Positions 23,906 through 35,431 are shown, counted from the first letter of the stretch. The stretch: 64,000 nt of DNA from Arcuatula senhousia (GCA_963971305.1 OZ020309.1:6689001-6753000); one strand, 5' to 3'. A program made the numbers and translations. Notes: generated by a model not told the origin, from the letters alone.

Positions 23906-24052
23906 TACCAAGATGAATCAAGTTTTTACTGTGTTACCATATATAGCAATTAAATTTAGTTTTCATATCTATTAACCCTAGCATTTTTCAAAACTCAAGT
24001 TATCTGTAACATGCTAGCTAAATAAGGATTGGTTTTTTTTTAATCCTATTAC

Positions 24053-24120
24053 CTTGCTTTAGTCCCAGTGTTATTGTTCTTTTTATCTGCAGAGTTTGAT
24101 TTGTTGCCTCCTTGTTTTTC
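24053..24120 (-). CDS. RNF213: RNF213-like exon 6 (linker, 68 nt)
   Basis: Residues 565-587. Phase 0 in, phase 2 out. The acceptor is CGTTATATTTTAG and the donor AAG|GTAATA. The peptide is Gly/Asn/Lys-rich, the last stretch of low complexity before the folded CBM20-like domain. Its phase 2 exit is required to read the next exon correctly, which supports the call. Confidence 0.7.
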
Positions 24121-24249
24121 CTAAAATATAACGATTTTTTATCATTGCATTTGGAAAGTTTTTTTAGGCCTTGACCCATTATTTCCCTATCAATTTTTTT
24201 ATTGTGCACACCTTAGTCCTACATATGATGTACTTGTTTTGCTAATTCA

Positions 24250-25910
24250 GGTTGAGTAATTTCAGAGAGTTTGAGCAAAACAATAATGAGAATTTACTGT
24301 TAAATAAGCTCTACATACCAACAAACAGGTGATGGATCTGTCATGACAAAGCTAGAGATTTTTGGTTTTTTTAGCTGCAGATTGGACAAAAAAGTGGGAG
24401 ATTTTCAACACTCTTTCAAATTGCATTTCAATGTCTGACAATAGAGGGCACTAACGTGTGCCAACCTCAAGCTAGATATACCTGGCTTCACTAATTAATT
24501 TCAACTGTTTATATGATAACCAGATCAATTATGACAGTAAACCTTCAATTAACACTTTTACCTGTCAAAATTAAGGTCTGACTCAATTGACAAACCTCTA
24601 AAACACCCGAAATGTTTTATCACTGAACAATTAAAACATGAATTGAAAACAAATAATTTGTCATGTCTAGAAATTTAAGCGGGAGATTGCTCAAAAAGTT
24701 AGGAGAACGGGAGATGGGTAAAAAATTCTGGAGATTTTGTCTCAAAGGAACAGGAGAATCACATGTACCAAGATTCATAAAATTCTGTTTTTAAAGGTAG
24801 TTTCAGTTGGTTGACCAAGAAACTTTAGGATAGCAGACAGACATGACAGACAGGACAAAAACAATAACACAAATTTTAATACAGCATCCTTCCACTTTTG
24901 CACAGACATCAAGATATGTACTGGCCTGCTGGCAGTTGCTAATTGAAATCTTTTGACGCTTATGAAACTGTTATGTGTGAATGTGTTTTCATTAGGGTTT
25001 GTCATCCTTTTTGACACACCTGCATGGGCAGTCAGTTTTATTGGCGGAAGAAACTGGAATAACAAAGAAACCACTGACCTTGGGCAGGTAATTATAAAAC
25101 TTATTACATACAGATGTAAACCAGGCCAAGAGAAACTGTTATAAATAGAATACTGACAAAGTCAGAAAGGGTCCTGCGGCAAAAAATCTAAATGTTTTCA
25201 AAATAATACGAACTTTGAATATAATTACTAAGGCATGTTCCGTGAAATGTGTATGAAACTTCAGAGTTGATTAATACCATTTGAGTTTTATTGTTCAAAA
25301 ATTCCAATTCTCAAATCTGTGATTTTCCATCAAAATTTTAAAATGAAGTTTTTTCCAAAAATATTACACAGATTTGCACAAAGTTTGCAAATCATGACAT
25401 GCTACTTAGCAGCTGTACAAAGTTTCAGAACAGTATTATTAATGGTTTTTGAGTTTTAGTGTTCACAAAGTCCATTTCTCAAAATCTGTTAAAAATAAAA
25501 ATATTTCACATTTTTGCATGAAATTTTAATATGCAAATTATGACATGATACTTATAAGCTATACAAGATTTCAAAACTGTGTTGTTAAATAGTTTTCGAG
25601 TTTTAGTATTCACAAGAATTGTTGATGGACAGACAGACGGACAAAGCGAAAACTTTAGGCCCTAATAATTATTTAATATCAAACTATAGTTAGATAAGAA
25701 AAAACAGAATTCAAGTGAATTACAATCCTTGTTTCAAATATCAAACACAGAAAAAAAAAGAGACCTAAATACATACAAGTTGTTAAAGAAGTTTAGCAAA
25801 AAAAGTAAAAACTAGTTTAAAATGCAAGAGTGAACAATAAAGTTCTAATACATCTCTAATATGTTCCTTGTTTAAGAAGGGGGTCTATCAATGACTATTT
25901 CAGGACTTAC
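24250..25910 (+). repeat. Intron 5 left part: degenerate repeats, no gene
   Basis: 24770-24860 is a tail-like fragment with ACAGACATGACAGACAGGAC. 25150-25670 has two to three modules of about 170 bp (TTTTAATATGCAAAT, ATGACATG) ending in GACAGACAGACGGAC. 24640-24760 shares GGGAGAT motifs with 31570-31690. Confidence 0.45.
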
Positions 25911-26975
25911 CGTATAACCAGTAATTTTTGCAGTGTGAAATTTTTGCGGATTGGATTGAAAATTCTAAAATCTTATTTTTGCTGATTTTTATTTTTGCGG
26001 ATTTTATTTTTTGCGGTTTCTTTTATCTTTAACAAAACTTAAATGTGTCCAAATTTGAAATTTTATGAATTACCATTATTACTATTAATGAAGATTGCTC
26101 AGCTCAATGATTATCCCGGCCTTGTGTACATTGTCTTACCAGCTGATTTTTAAAAGTTCATTATTCATTGAATGATTTGTTTCTGGAACAAAAGAAGAGC
26201 CGACTCCTTTAATCCTTAATATTAATATTATTATAATTAATAAAAATAAAGAAAGAATGTGTCCATGGGACACGGATGCCCCCGCTGGCCTCAAATAAAA
26301 AGTTGAAGTGCAACAGGTCTGAAAGTCGCTTAGGACGCATAGTTTATCATACTAAACCATCCTACCAAGTTTCAAATCAATCCCATGTACAGTTTCTGAG
26401 AAAAGCTTGACGGAAATTTTCATGTCGATTTTGGTATCGATCCAGCCCCAAACAGGAAGTAGATGTCCGACAGGTCTAAAATTCGCTTAGGACATATAGT
26501 ATGTCATACTGAATCATCCTACCAAGTTTCAAGTTATTCCCATTTACGGTTTCTGAGAAAAGCTTGACGGAAATTTCGTACGGACGGACGTACGGACGGA
26601 CATGAGTAAAACTTAATGCCCCCCGACATGTCGTCGCGGGGGCATAAAAAATGAATTAATAAGCGTTGGTAATTAAGTCAAACTTTTCATTTGTTTACCC
26701 TCACAATCATGGCACAATGCACTAATTAATGAACTTATTTATTCATAAACGACTTTTTCAATCATTTTAGGTAGTGAACAATTTTCATATCGTAATAAAA
26801 GATCAATCGATTTTGGTATTACCCCATTCACACCTCTGTGAAGTTATACTTAAGATCATGTCTGACATTAAAATACATGTATTTCATAATTTTATGCGAT
26901 TTTAATTTTTGCGGTCGAGTATCAACCGCGAAATAACACAAAAATTAAATTACCGCAAAAATTACCAGTTATACG
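25911..26975. mobile_element. Inverted-repeat MITE carrying a nested family P element
   Basis: The 21-bp ends CGTATAACCAGTAATTTTTGC (21 bp, 25911-25931) and the right end at 26955-26975 are complementary with two mismatches. The outer flanks match the uninterrupted copy at 11337-11450, so the whole block is an insertion. A family P element (26240-26650) has inserted inside it. Confidence 0.75.
26240..26650 (+). repeat. Composite minisatellite element, family P copy 3 (nested)
   Basis: The head is TGTCCATGGGACA, inner ends ATGCCCCCGC (26276-26285) and GCGGGGGCAT (26636-26645). Two AAACAGGAAGTAGATGTC modules and a GGACGGACGTACGGACGG tail. Very similar to copy 1 (3000-3420), suggesting recent spread. 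Confidence 0.8.
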
Positions 26976-27437
26976 TTATATGCATTTTATTTAGACCTTG
27001 GGCCAATTGTAGAACCGCTAGCAGCGCCAACTGGCCTTGTTGAAGGCTGCTTTTTCTGAATTGCCACTTGATTGTGGGCTGTGTCGCATACACTTATTCC
27101 AATCTCATTATTTTCTATCCACTGCAGGAACCTTCTAAGAACTTATTAGTCAAGGTTTAACCATGTCATTTTTTTCATCAAACTGTTTTATATTTTCAGG
27201 GAACCTTTTGGAAATTATAGAAGTCTTCAAAAATAAAACTATGGCCAAGGTCAAATAATATGATAGAGCTGTATTTAAAACTACTTGAATAGATTCAATT
27301 AGTTTTACCTTACAAATATAAGACTAGTGCAATTAAATTGTTATCGATGTCAATTGTTAAACATTAACCAATAAACTCAAGACATTTTGTGAAAATGAAA
27401 TGAACAAACCATTACAAAAAACACTTAAAATGTTAAC

Positions 27438-27530
27438 CTGTTTATCTTTACTCCTAGTTTCATATTGATGATTTTTGTCTTCTGTCTTACTCTTCTCAGC
27501 CTTGTTTTCATTTTTTAACTTCAAATTTTT
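27438..27530 (-). CDS. RNF213: RNF213-like exon 5 (linker, 93 nt)
   Basis: Residues 534-564, 31 codons in phase 0. The acceptor is TTTATTTTTCAG, the donor CAG|GTTAAC (weaker than the others at +4/+5). It encodes a Lys/Asn/Glu-rich polar peptide. Same length and phase as exon 4, so the two are probably an exon duplication that kept frame. Either could be skipped without a frameshift, so cassette splicing is possible but not shown. Confidence 0.7.
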
Positions 27531-27715
27531 CTGAAAAATAAATCACATTCAAAATAATTTTAAAACATTTAAAGATAAACCTTCCAACAATGAGCCTAAA
27601 TCACTGACCTATATTACAAGAAACCAAGAGGTTTCCAGGAGCTTAACTTCAGCAACTAATAGAATGAAAAACAATTGTCAACTTTCTGACATTAGAAGGA
27701 CAAAATAGGGCATCT

Positions 27716-28174
27716 AATGGGACATTAAATGATACACTGCTATGATATAATATCGATAGTTCATAAAATTTAATTTTCAAAGCGGCCAATCTCAAAAACT
27801 ATTTTTCAGATCATACTGGAAATTGAATTTGACCTGTATTTTATTATACTAAACAGCTGTGCAAAATATCATTCAAATCCCTTGACATGTTTTCAGGTTA
27901 TCAGTTGGAAACTTAAAAATTCATGAAATTTGATTTTTCAAAGTGGCCAATCTCAAAAACTATTTTTCAGATCATGCTGGAAAATTGAACTTGGAAATTG
28001 AATTTGACCTACAGGGATTTTATTGTACTAGACAGCTGAGCAAAATATAATTCAAATCCTTTGACGCGTTTTCAAGTTATTGGTCCGAAACCTTTGAGGG
28101 AAAGACAGACGGACAGACACCGAGAAAAACTAGGGGTATAACATAATACCTCACCACTTTGTGTGGCGGGGTAT
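27716..28174 (+). repeat. Composite minisatellite element, family B copy 2
   Basis: Starts TAGGGCATCTAATGGGAC and ends GTGGCGGGGTAT, flanked by AAAA on both sides, as in copy 1. Two modules instead of four. The tail is GACAGACGGACAGAC, and the hairpin loop is TTT rather than TTC (CAC-TTT-GTG). Confidence 0.75.
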
Positions 28175-28179
28175 AAAAT

Positions 28180-29770
28180 CCTAAGGAATCATCATGCACC
28201 TTTGGCTTTTGGGTTTGTTTTTTTTTTGGGGGGGGGGGGGCAGGGGGCTCATTTAGCTGATTATTTCAGCAGGCAAAAACTGTTTTTATTTCTTTGGCAA
28301 AACAAAAACAAACTAGATGCAGTGTGGGAAACGAAATTTTTGTTCTTCTTGCCCATTTTGGCTAGTATCAAAGTAATATTACTTTAGTAGTATAATAATC
28401 TACTAGCCAGAGTTAATTGGGAAGAAAGTTTCAAAATTTTTTCACCAGCACCATTTCATATTTAAAACTAGAAAAGGCAACTGAAATGACTGAAAGGTCT
28501 TGAAATTCAGATGATTCAGTTAACATTGAAAATACATGTACACACTCTTAATATATCATAGATCTGAATAATGGTATATGTAATAATCAATATCTATGCT
28601 TATATGTATATTTATCACTTGTGAAAATTTTCTAGATCTTGACCCAAATCTTCAACTTGCCAAATAGGCGAGTAGCAGATGAAATGAACTTGCCAAAATT
28701 CATTTCAACTTGATTTCAGCAAGTTGGCGAGTGGTCGTTTCCCACACTGAGATGTAGCCTCCCCTGTAGGGCATATTATTGTCGCCTGCATATATTTTTC
28801 TATTTCAATTGGTAAATTATGAAGTAAATGAGTTACGGGTATAAAAGCCTACACCATAGAAGCTGCACACAAAGTGTCAAGAGCCTGCTTCATGTAGCCT
28901 GGAAAAGTGTGATAGCAATTAGTATACAAGTATATATTTTTAAACTTAAGTATATGTGTCAAACAGGAATTAGTAATTTTTGGGCATGAAATTGCTTACA
29001 CTATATAGTACAATGTACTATAGAATGAAGCTGCATGCAAAATATCATTCAAATCCCTTGACATGTTTTCAAGTTATCAGTTGGAAACTAAAAAATTCAT
29101 GAAGTATCAAGAGCCTCAGTGCTGCATGTATTTGCTTGGAAAAGTGTGACTGAAATTTGTATTAAAGAACTTTATATATAAAATCTTAAATATATTATAT
29201 TTGTCAAACAGGAGGGGCATAAAATCGCTTTATAGTACTATAGGATGAAGCTGCATGTATAGTTTCAAGGGCCTACTGTGTGTCGTTTCCTGGAAAAATG
29301 CGACAGAATTTTTTTGTGACACCGCAGGTTAAAGGACGTAGTGTGCAAGACAAGGAATGGTGCCAAAGTGAGCCCTATATGTTATGAACATATAAAAGAT
29401 AATCTGACAACTTTGTTCCAATAGAGACTTCTGTAAAGCTCAATGAGCTAACAGCTTTCTAAATCTGCAATAGTTTTCATATTATTTTGAACCCAATGAG
29501 GTCTTTGAAGTGTTCTTGATTTTTTTGTAAAGATATCAAAACATGTTTATCACGTCACATTTGTTTTACAAGCATCAGGATTCTTGGTAGATGATATCTT
29601 ATAGATATCGGATGCTAAGTTTCAAGTAATCACCGTAGTGGCTTCAAATAAGATTTTCAAATTAAGTTAGGGCTGTTCCAGAATTAATCATGTGCAGGGG
29701 TCAGGAGGAATTTCTATTACATATATGGTTGGTGGTGGGTATTTTAGAAATATTTTGTGAAGAAACAATG
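28180..29770. other. Intron 4 middle: no gene; repeat fragments
   Basis: 28215-28245 has T and G homopolymer runs. 28640-28745 has an inverted motif (ACTTGCCAAATAGGCGAG and CAAGTTGGCGAGTGG). 28780-29330 has three diverged modules with TGAAGCTGCATGCA. No exon-like signal. Confidence 0.4.
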
Positions 29771-29771
29771 A

Positions 29772-30388
29772 TAAATAAAGAAGGAATGTGTCCATGGGCC
29801 ACACGGATGCCCCCGCTACCTAAGGCCCCAAACAGGAAGTAGATGTCTGACAGACATGAAAGTCACTTAGGACATACAGTTTGTCATACTGAACCATCCT
29901 ACCAAGTTTCAAATCATTCTCATGTATGGTTCCTGAGAAAATCTTGACGGAAATTTTCAAGTCATGTTCACATATATTTTCCAATCGGCCTAAGTCCCAA
30001 ACAGGAAGTAGATGTCCAACAGGTCTCAAAATCGCTTAGGACATACTGTTTGTCATACTGAACCATCCTACCAAGTTTCAAGTCATTCTCATGTACGGTT
30101 GCTGAGAAAAGCTTGACGGAAATTTTCATAGTCATGTTCACATATTTTCACATGGCCTAAGTCCCAAACAGGAAGTAGATGTCCGACAGGTCTCAAAATC
30201 GATTAGGACGTACTGTTTGTCATACTGAACCATCCTACCAAGTTTCAAGTCATTCTCATGTACGGTTGCTGAGAAAAGCTTAACGGAAATTCGTACGGAC
30301 GGACGTACGGACGTACGGACGTACGTACGTACGGACGGACATGAGTAAAACTTAATGCCCCCCGACATGTCGTCGCGGGGGCATAAAA
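29772..30388 (+). repeat. Composite minisatellite element, family P copy 4
   Basis: The head is TGTCCATGGGCCACA, inner ends ATGCCCCCGC and GCGGGGGCAT (30374-30383). Three modules of about 170 bp with AAACAGGAAGTAGATGTC. The microsatellite is an ACGG/ACGT mix (30294-30343). The A-run follows. Confidence 0.8.
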
Positions 30389-30680
30389 ATTATTATTTTT
30401 TGATGGGTGGTGGGGTCAAGAAAAAAGTGCCTCCCGACCCCTCCACACATTTAATTCTGGAACAGCCCTTAACACCCATGAAGAATGAGTGTGGACACCA
30501 AATGGTAAGCAACAGACCTGTCAACAAATGGGACCACATAATGATGCTGCATACCAAATATAACATGTCTGCGATTAGAAGTTGATGAGAAAACTGTTAT
30601 GAATTTTTTTTTTGCTTGCCTGATACCCAACATTCACCATTCTAAACAAGGATTTTGATGTGAAAAAAGTTTAAAAAAAC

Positions 30681-32451
30681 CATAGGTGTTAACCAAGGGT
30701 CTGGAAACGGTCATATTTGCCGGACATGACCGAAATTTTGTCCTAAATGACCGAATAAAAATTCTCCCAATCGGACATTTTAAACTTTTATTATAAGCAT
30801 TTTCTGACTTATCGGTCATATAATTGTTTAATTATCTTCCTGAGCATCCGGTCTTGTGGTCATTAATCTCATAATTAACACCTCCAGCAGGTGTCAAACA
30901 GGTAAACATAGCCGTGGGATTACGCTAATTAGATAATCGGTCACACCTGTCTGACCATGGCCACTGTATTTACCTATGGTTTTAATTAATTGAGTCAACT
31001 CATGTTATCAATCTGTCCTAAGATGCCCATTTTGTTTATTTAGAAATAATTTCTCATTATATCCAGTATTTATCAAAACATGTGCACACCAAATATTGTT
31101 TACATTTAATGGTGTTTGATTACGCATGTGCGGAGAAAATATTTATTTTGCAAACATCCATTCACTGTACAGATTGTTTTGATATTAATACAATCAATAA
31201 TTGTTACCAATTTCATAATTAAAGTTACTTTTGTCATACATATGTTTATTTTGTAAACAAAACAGTAAAGTGGTCCCAATTTATCTACATCCGGTGATTC
31301 TACTTTCACTTTCATTTTCAATTTTTACACGAAACGTGTTAAAACAAAAAAAATTAATTATAAAGAGCCTTGACCTGAAATAAAAACGTGATCTGGATAT
31401 TAAGTTCAACGTCTGGAATGTAATGCACAAACAAACACTCCTTTAAAAGGTGGATTTCCAGGGAGGCCAAGGAAAAAAAAGGGGGAGGGGGTAATTGTAA
31501 CATTTATACAGTTGGACAAAAATGACCGAAATTAGCTCAAAAATTTTCCAGACCCTTGGTGTTAACCCTCCCGAATCCTGCGGGAGCCTCCCGAAAATTT
31601 AAGCTATCTCCCGAGAAATAAATTACTCCCAAGCGGGAGACACTTATCTCCCGACTTTTTATACCCTCCCGCATAATCTCCCGTAAATTTACATTTTTTA
31701 GCCTAAAATCATTTTTTCCTTTCCTTTTTATAAGTTTAAGAAACAACCAACGAATTTACTCAATCAGCTGATTGGTAATCGATAATCTGTCCATTGTTTA
31801 CCTGTCAGTGTTATCAAAACACACAAAATAGTGTTAATTAGTGAGTTGAGAACAATAAATGAGTTGAAATTTAATGCAATATATCTGCTGGGTGACATAT
31901 TTATTGCTTCCACACTTTGAATGAATATAGATAGAGTTAAAAATTACGATCTCCATTGAAAAATTATAGATCGGGGGTAACATAGTAAGGGGGAGAGAAA
32001 CTAGGAATAATGAAACAATTACCAAAATTACTTCCCTTTCTTTATGTAAACTATTAATCACTTTTAAGAAATGAAACAAAAGTGCACAAAAATAAAGGAT
32101 TTAGGCTATAAGTTTGTTCAAATGAACATTTTAACACCTTCAAATTTGTTGTGCTTTATTTGAATTGAAATTTACCCCAAAACTTTGCCTTAAATACCTT
32201 ATTACAGAAAAAGAAAAGCTTTGTTTGGAAAATTAACTGATTAGTGTTTTAAAGGTATAATCAATCTTTTGAAAGTGATAAAACACAATATCAGTGCCTG
32301 GGAAATAGCATGGTTTCATTTATATTGATTAAAAATATATATATGTGCACAATTTTTAAGACAAAAATTTCGCTACGTAAAATCTCCCTGAAATAAAAAC
32401 TGGTTTCAGGGAGATCTCCCTCATTGGAGTCCCAAAAGGTTAACACCTATG
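30681..32451. mobile_element. Inverted-repeat element, host of a nested hAT-like element
   Basis: The 14-bp ends CATAGGTGTTAACC (30681-30694) and GGTTAACACCTATG (32438-32451) are exact complements. AAAAAAC flanks both sides, a possible 7-bp duplication. The interior is rich in CTCCCG and CGGGAG motifs. A second element (30694-31558) sits next to its left end. Confidence 0.7.
30694..31558. mobile_element. hAT-like element with 8-bp target duplication (nested)
   Basis: 865 bp starting CAAGGGTCTGGAAA and ending TTTTCCAGACCCTTG. The 8-bp GTGTTAAC is duplicated at 30686-30693 and 31559-31566. The duplicated bases are part of the outer element's terminal repeat, so the insertion order is unambiguous. 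The interior has no transposase I can recognise. Confidence 0.8.
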
Positions 32452-32457
32452 AAAAAA

Positions 32458-32746
32458 CAGGGTTCCCACTATTTTTTGGACACAAAATTCAAGGGTTTTT
32501 CAAGGACTTTTCAAGGGTATTGAGGTCATTTTCAAGGATTAAAAAAGTCTGCAAAAATTTTAAAAATCCAATATTTTTCTGTCTTTTTTTTATCAAAAGG
32601 TCAACAAATATGCATATTACAAAATTCCAGGGTTTTTCAAGGATATTTGATAATATTCAAGGATTTTTCCAGGTTTTTTAACATTGAAATGAAATTCAAG
32701 GACTTTTCCAGGTTTCCTTGAATTCAAGGATGGCATGGGAACCCTG
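32458..32746. mobile_element. Short inverted-repeat element (CAGGGTTCCCA ends)
   Basis: 289 bp with 11-bp exact inverted ends, CAGGGTTCCCA and TGGGAACCCTG. The interior repeats TTCAAGG/TTTTTCAAGGA many times. The ends are hAT-like. No clear 8-bp duplication, because it abuts the element to its left. Confidence 0.65.
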
Positions 32747-32846
32747 AAATTTTTTTTTAAAAACTATCATATACATTGAACATAAAATCCATGTAGAAGT
32801 CAAATTGTTAACATCAATTTTTTGTACAAAGATAGTAGTTTCTTAC

Positions 32847-32939
32847 ATTATCATTATCTTTTGTCTCACTGCCATGTTTGTCATTTTCTGGCTCCTTTAT
32901 AGGTTTTTCTAAGTTATTAGGACCTTCTTGTTGAGATTG
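32847..32939 (-). CDS. RNF213: RNF213-like exon 4 (linker, 93 nt)
   Basis: Residues 503-533, 31 codons in phase 0 with no stop. The acceptor is TTATGTTTGTAG, the donor AAT|GTAAGA. The peptide is polar (Gln/Glu/Asn/Lys-rich) and continues the disordered linker. It is too short for the usual ORF cut-off. It is called because both splice sites are strong, phase matches on both sides, and exon 5 has exactly the same length and character, suggesting an old exon duplication. Confidence 0.75.
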
Positions 32940-33034
32940 CTACAAACATAAAATATTTACAGATTATACAAAATATATATCATAATATAAAAAGAAAACC
33001 TGAAGCATTTACCATGACCAAAAAATAACAGGTC

Positions 33035-33219
33035 TGTTTCCTGCTTCCCTACCTACCCTATTTTTTGGGCCCTACCATGAAGTTTTTATTGGCATTTTGG
33101 AACATGCACCGTTATAGTTGGGATTGCTTCCCCATTGACTCAATGTAAAATGATTTTGTAAAAAAAAATAGTTTTCCTACCTACCTACCCTAATTTTCAA
33201 GAGTAGGAAGCAGGAAACA
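33035..33219. mobile_element. Short inverted-repeat element (TGTTTCCTGCTTCC ends)
   Basis: 14-bp exact inverted ends TGTTTCCTGCTTCC (33035-33048) and GGAAGCAGGAAACA (33206-33219), with CTACCTACC repeats inside. It lies in the 483-bp intron between exons 3 and 4. TTTTGGCCTAA beyond the right end links it to the element at 17060-17300. Confidence 0.6.
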
Positions 33220-33422
33220 TACATATATTTTGTTTTGGCCTAAGTGCCATCAAATTGACAAAACATTAAATTCTGAGATCATAGATATTTTTGAATTATA
33301 ATCAAAAAGAAAAGTTAAAAAAAAAAATCTTAACATGTACAAATTTCAACTATTTTGGTCCACACAAAAATGGACATAAAAATCAGAATAAACTAAATTA
33401 AAATTAATCATCTTAAGCTCAC

Positions 33423-34093
33423 TTTATCTGCCACTTTATCCTTGCTTTGATTTTCTCTTTGATCATGATTTGAAGCGTTCTTTTTCTCAACAGGTGCATT
33501 ATTTGCTCCAGGTGGATTCATCTTTCTCTTTTTGCTTCTTTCCTTCCTCTCTAACTTTTTCTGCCTATCTATATCTTTTTTGGAAAGTCCTTTTGGTTTC
33601 TTTCTTTTCCCTCTTTGTTTATCATCTCCCTTGTCATCTTTCTTTTCATCATCTTCATCTCCATTAGATGAATCATCTTCATCACTGACATCAGCAGAGG
33701 ATTGACTCATTCCCTCTTTACTTTCCATTGATATTGATCTCTCAAACTTTTTCGCGAGATCTCTAACATTACCTGATCTCACAGTATCAGGGTTCATTGT
33801 ATCAGTTCCAATGCCATCTCCTTGCTGGTTGGTATCATTGCCATTTTGGTCCGTATTATCCTGCTTGTTATTGTTAGTTTGCTGGCGTTGGAACATAGTA
33901 TAAGTATGGGATACTGTATTGGTTTGAATCACACCAGATCCAAATCGACCAAAAGAAAATGAACCTGTGGAACTGTATTCAGTCACCATTGGCTCTTCAT
34001 TGGAAGTAGAACCTACTCCATCAGAAGAACTTTGTTGTGTTTCATTGGCATTTCTGGTATCTATTTCAAGATCCCTGTCACTGCTAGAAGTCT
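33423..34093 (-). CDS. RNF213: RNF213-like exon 3: disordered Ser/Asp-rich to Lys-rich linker
   Basis: Residues 279-502. The acceptor is TTTTTAATTTCAG, the donor AAA|GTGAGC; phase 1 in, phase 0 out. The first half is Ser/Thr/Asn/Gln-rich. A short patch with the look of a conserved motif (VRDLAKKFE) sits mid-exon, then an acidic run, then a strongly basic lysine/arginine stretch (KQRGKRKKPKGL and KKLERKERSKKRKM) that could be a nuclear-localisation-like or RNA/lipid-contacting patch. Human RNF213 also carries a poly-lysine run in its N-terminal linker. No catalytic feature. Confidence 0.85.
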
Positions 34094-34804
34094 CTGAAAT
34101 TAAAAAGTCCATCAAAAAATTTATTAACTCAATTATTCAAAAATAAATTATATTTCTAAGTTTTAAATACATGTAACCTATCAACCCTAAATTTTCATGA
34201 TCTGCATTTTGGACATGATATGAAATATTGCTTCTATTAAAGTAGATGTTCATTGTACAGAATATATAACTGACAAACATAAATTATGATTAACTAGTTG
34301 TATACTAAGAGAAGATAGACTTCATTACCTGAGTCTTGTTATATTGTGAATTCATGTTGCTGGTTGCAGCTACATCGTTTTTGTTTTGTTTTTGTTTTAA
34401 TTTGGGGGGGGGTCTTCTTTTATGTGTCAACTGACTTTGTCTATGACCCTTGATACTTTGTTTACAATTAACCTTATATACTATACAACAATAAAAGAAA
34501 TAAAGTATCTAAAATACTTTTATAATGATCATTCCTTAGCTCATCCTTGGAAAATTGCTTGCTCATTTATCACCCCTAGGTCATTTCACATGAAATACCT
34601 TGTTTTTGATAGTTTTGTATTGAGCCTTCTGATTAGTCGAATTACATTTTTGCTAATGCAATTTAACATGTTTCTATATTTAAATTTTATGAAGTTCAAG
34701 ATCAGATCAAGAATGTGCAAACAAACAAACAAAAAATAACCCAATGTGATGAATGAGCAAGCAAGAGAAGAACCACTGGGTTTCTGAGGATGTCTTTAAC
34801 TCAC
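34094..34804. other. Intron 2: no gene or repeat seen
   Basis: 711 bp AT-rich intron. The plus-strand open frame inside (34422-34739) has no recognisable domain and ends in low-complexity codons. Confidence 0.5.
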
Positions 34805-35431
34805 CAACTCTCTTATTATCTGGACTTTGTCGACCTTCAGACTCAAAGTCTTGTTCTTCTTGTTCTGTTTCCATCATTTCACCCTCTTGTTCCGCTCCTT
34901 GACCTGCTTGCTCCTCCTCCTCTTGACTTTCTGGTCCTACATCTTGAGCTTTTTGCTCATTCTCATGATCTGTTTGTCCTGCCTCTTGACCTTTTTGCTC
35001 ATCTTCTTGATCTGTTTGTCCCACCTCTTGACCTTTTTGCTCAGCCTCTTGATCTGTTTGTCCCACCTCTTGACCTTTTTGTTCACCCTCTTGATCTGTT
35101 TGTCCAACCTCTTGACCTTTTTGCTCATCCTCTTGATCAGTTTGTCCAACCGCTTGACCTTTTTGCTCAGCCTCTTGATCAGTCTGTCCAACATTTTGAC
35201 CTTTTTGCTCCTCTTTTTCTTTATTTATTTCAGGAGAACCAGATTCACTATCATTCTCTGAAGATTCTGGAGTAGAGGTTAAAGAACTGGGTGGCTTCCA
35301 CATATCTGGACTATCAGAACGACTAGAGGAACCAGATTTGGAACCTTCATTTCCATTATTTGTCTCAGGTATTGACAATGGGTTGTCTTGAGATTCTTCT
35401 TCAACTTCTGTAGGTTGGCCTTCATTGTCTT
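34805..35431 (-). CDS. RNF213: RNF213-like exon 2: acidic linker with seven 14-residue repeats
   Basis: Residues 70-278. The acceptor is TTTTTTCTTTAG, the donor G|GTGAGT; phase 1 in, phase 1 out. The exon is Ser/Glu/Gln/Asp-rich and predicted disordered. Its centre (34910-35203) holds seven tandem copies of a 42-bp unit encoding KGQxVGQTDQExEQ, with the last copies diverged. Human RNF213 has a long low-complexity linker in the same place but not this repeat. A length-variable tether between the zinc ribbon and the carbohydrate-binding-like domain is the simplest reading. The opposite strand also stays open here, but only as a mirror of the repeat. Confidence 0.85.
34910..35203 (-). repeat. 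42-bp coding minisatellite in exon 2 (7 copies)
   Basis: Tandem 42-bp units, each encoding 14 residues (KGQxVGQTDQExEQ). The six right-hand copies are very similar and the leftmost degrades. Frame is preserved because 42 is a multiple of 3. Copy number is likely polymorphic among individuals (inference). Confidence 0.9.

Noticed and set aside
17693..30368. Minus-strand open frames in family P modules with similar peptides (KLFSGTIHENDLKLGRM-like)
   Set aside because: The similarity follows from the underlying DNA repeat with module length near a multiple of three. Copies have frameshifts, no splice or start context, and no known domain.
34790..35275. Long Leu-rich plus-strand frames opposite RNF213-like exon 2
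   Set aside because: Mirror of the 42-bp coding repeat on the other strand. Exon phase and splice sites support the minus strand.
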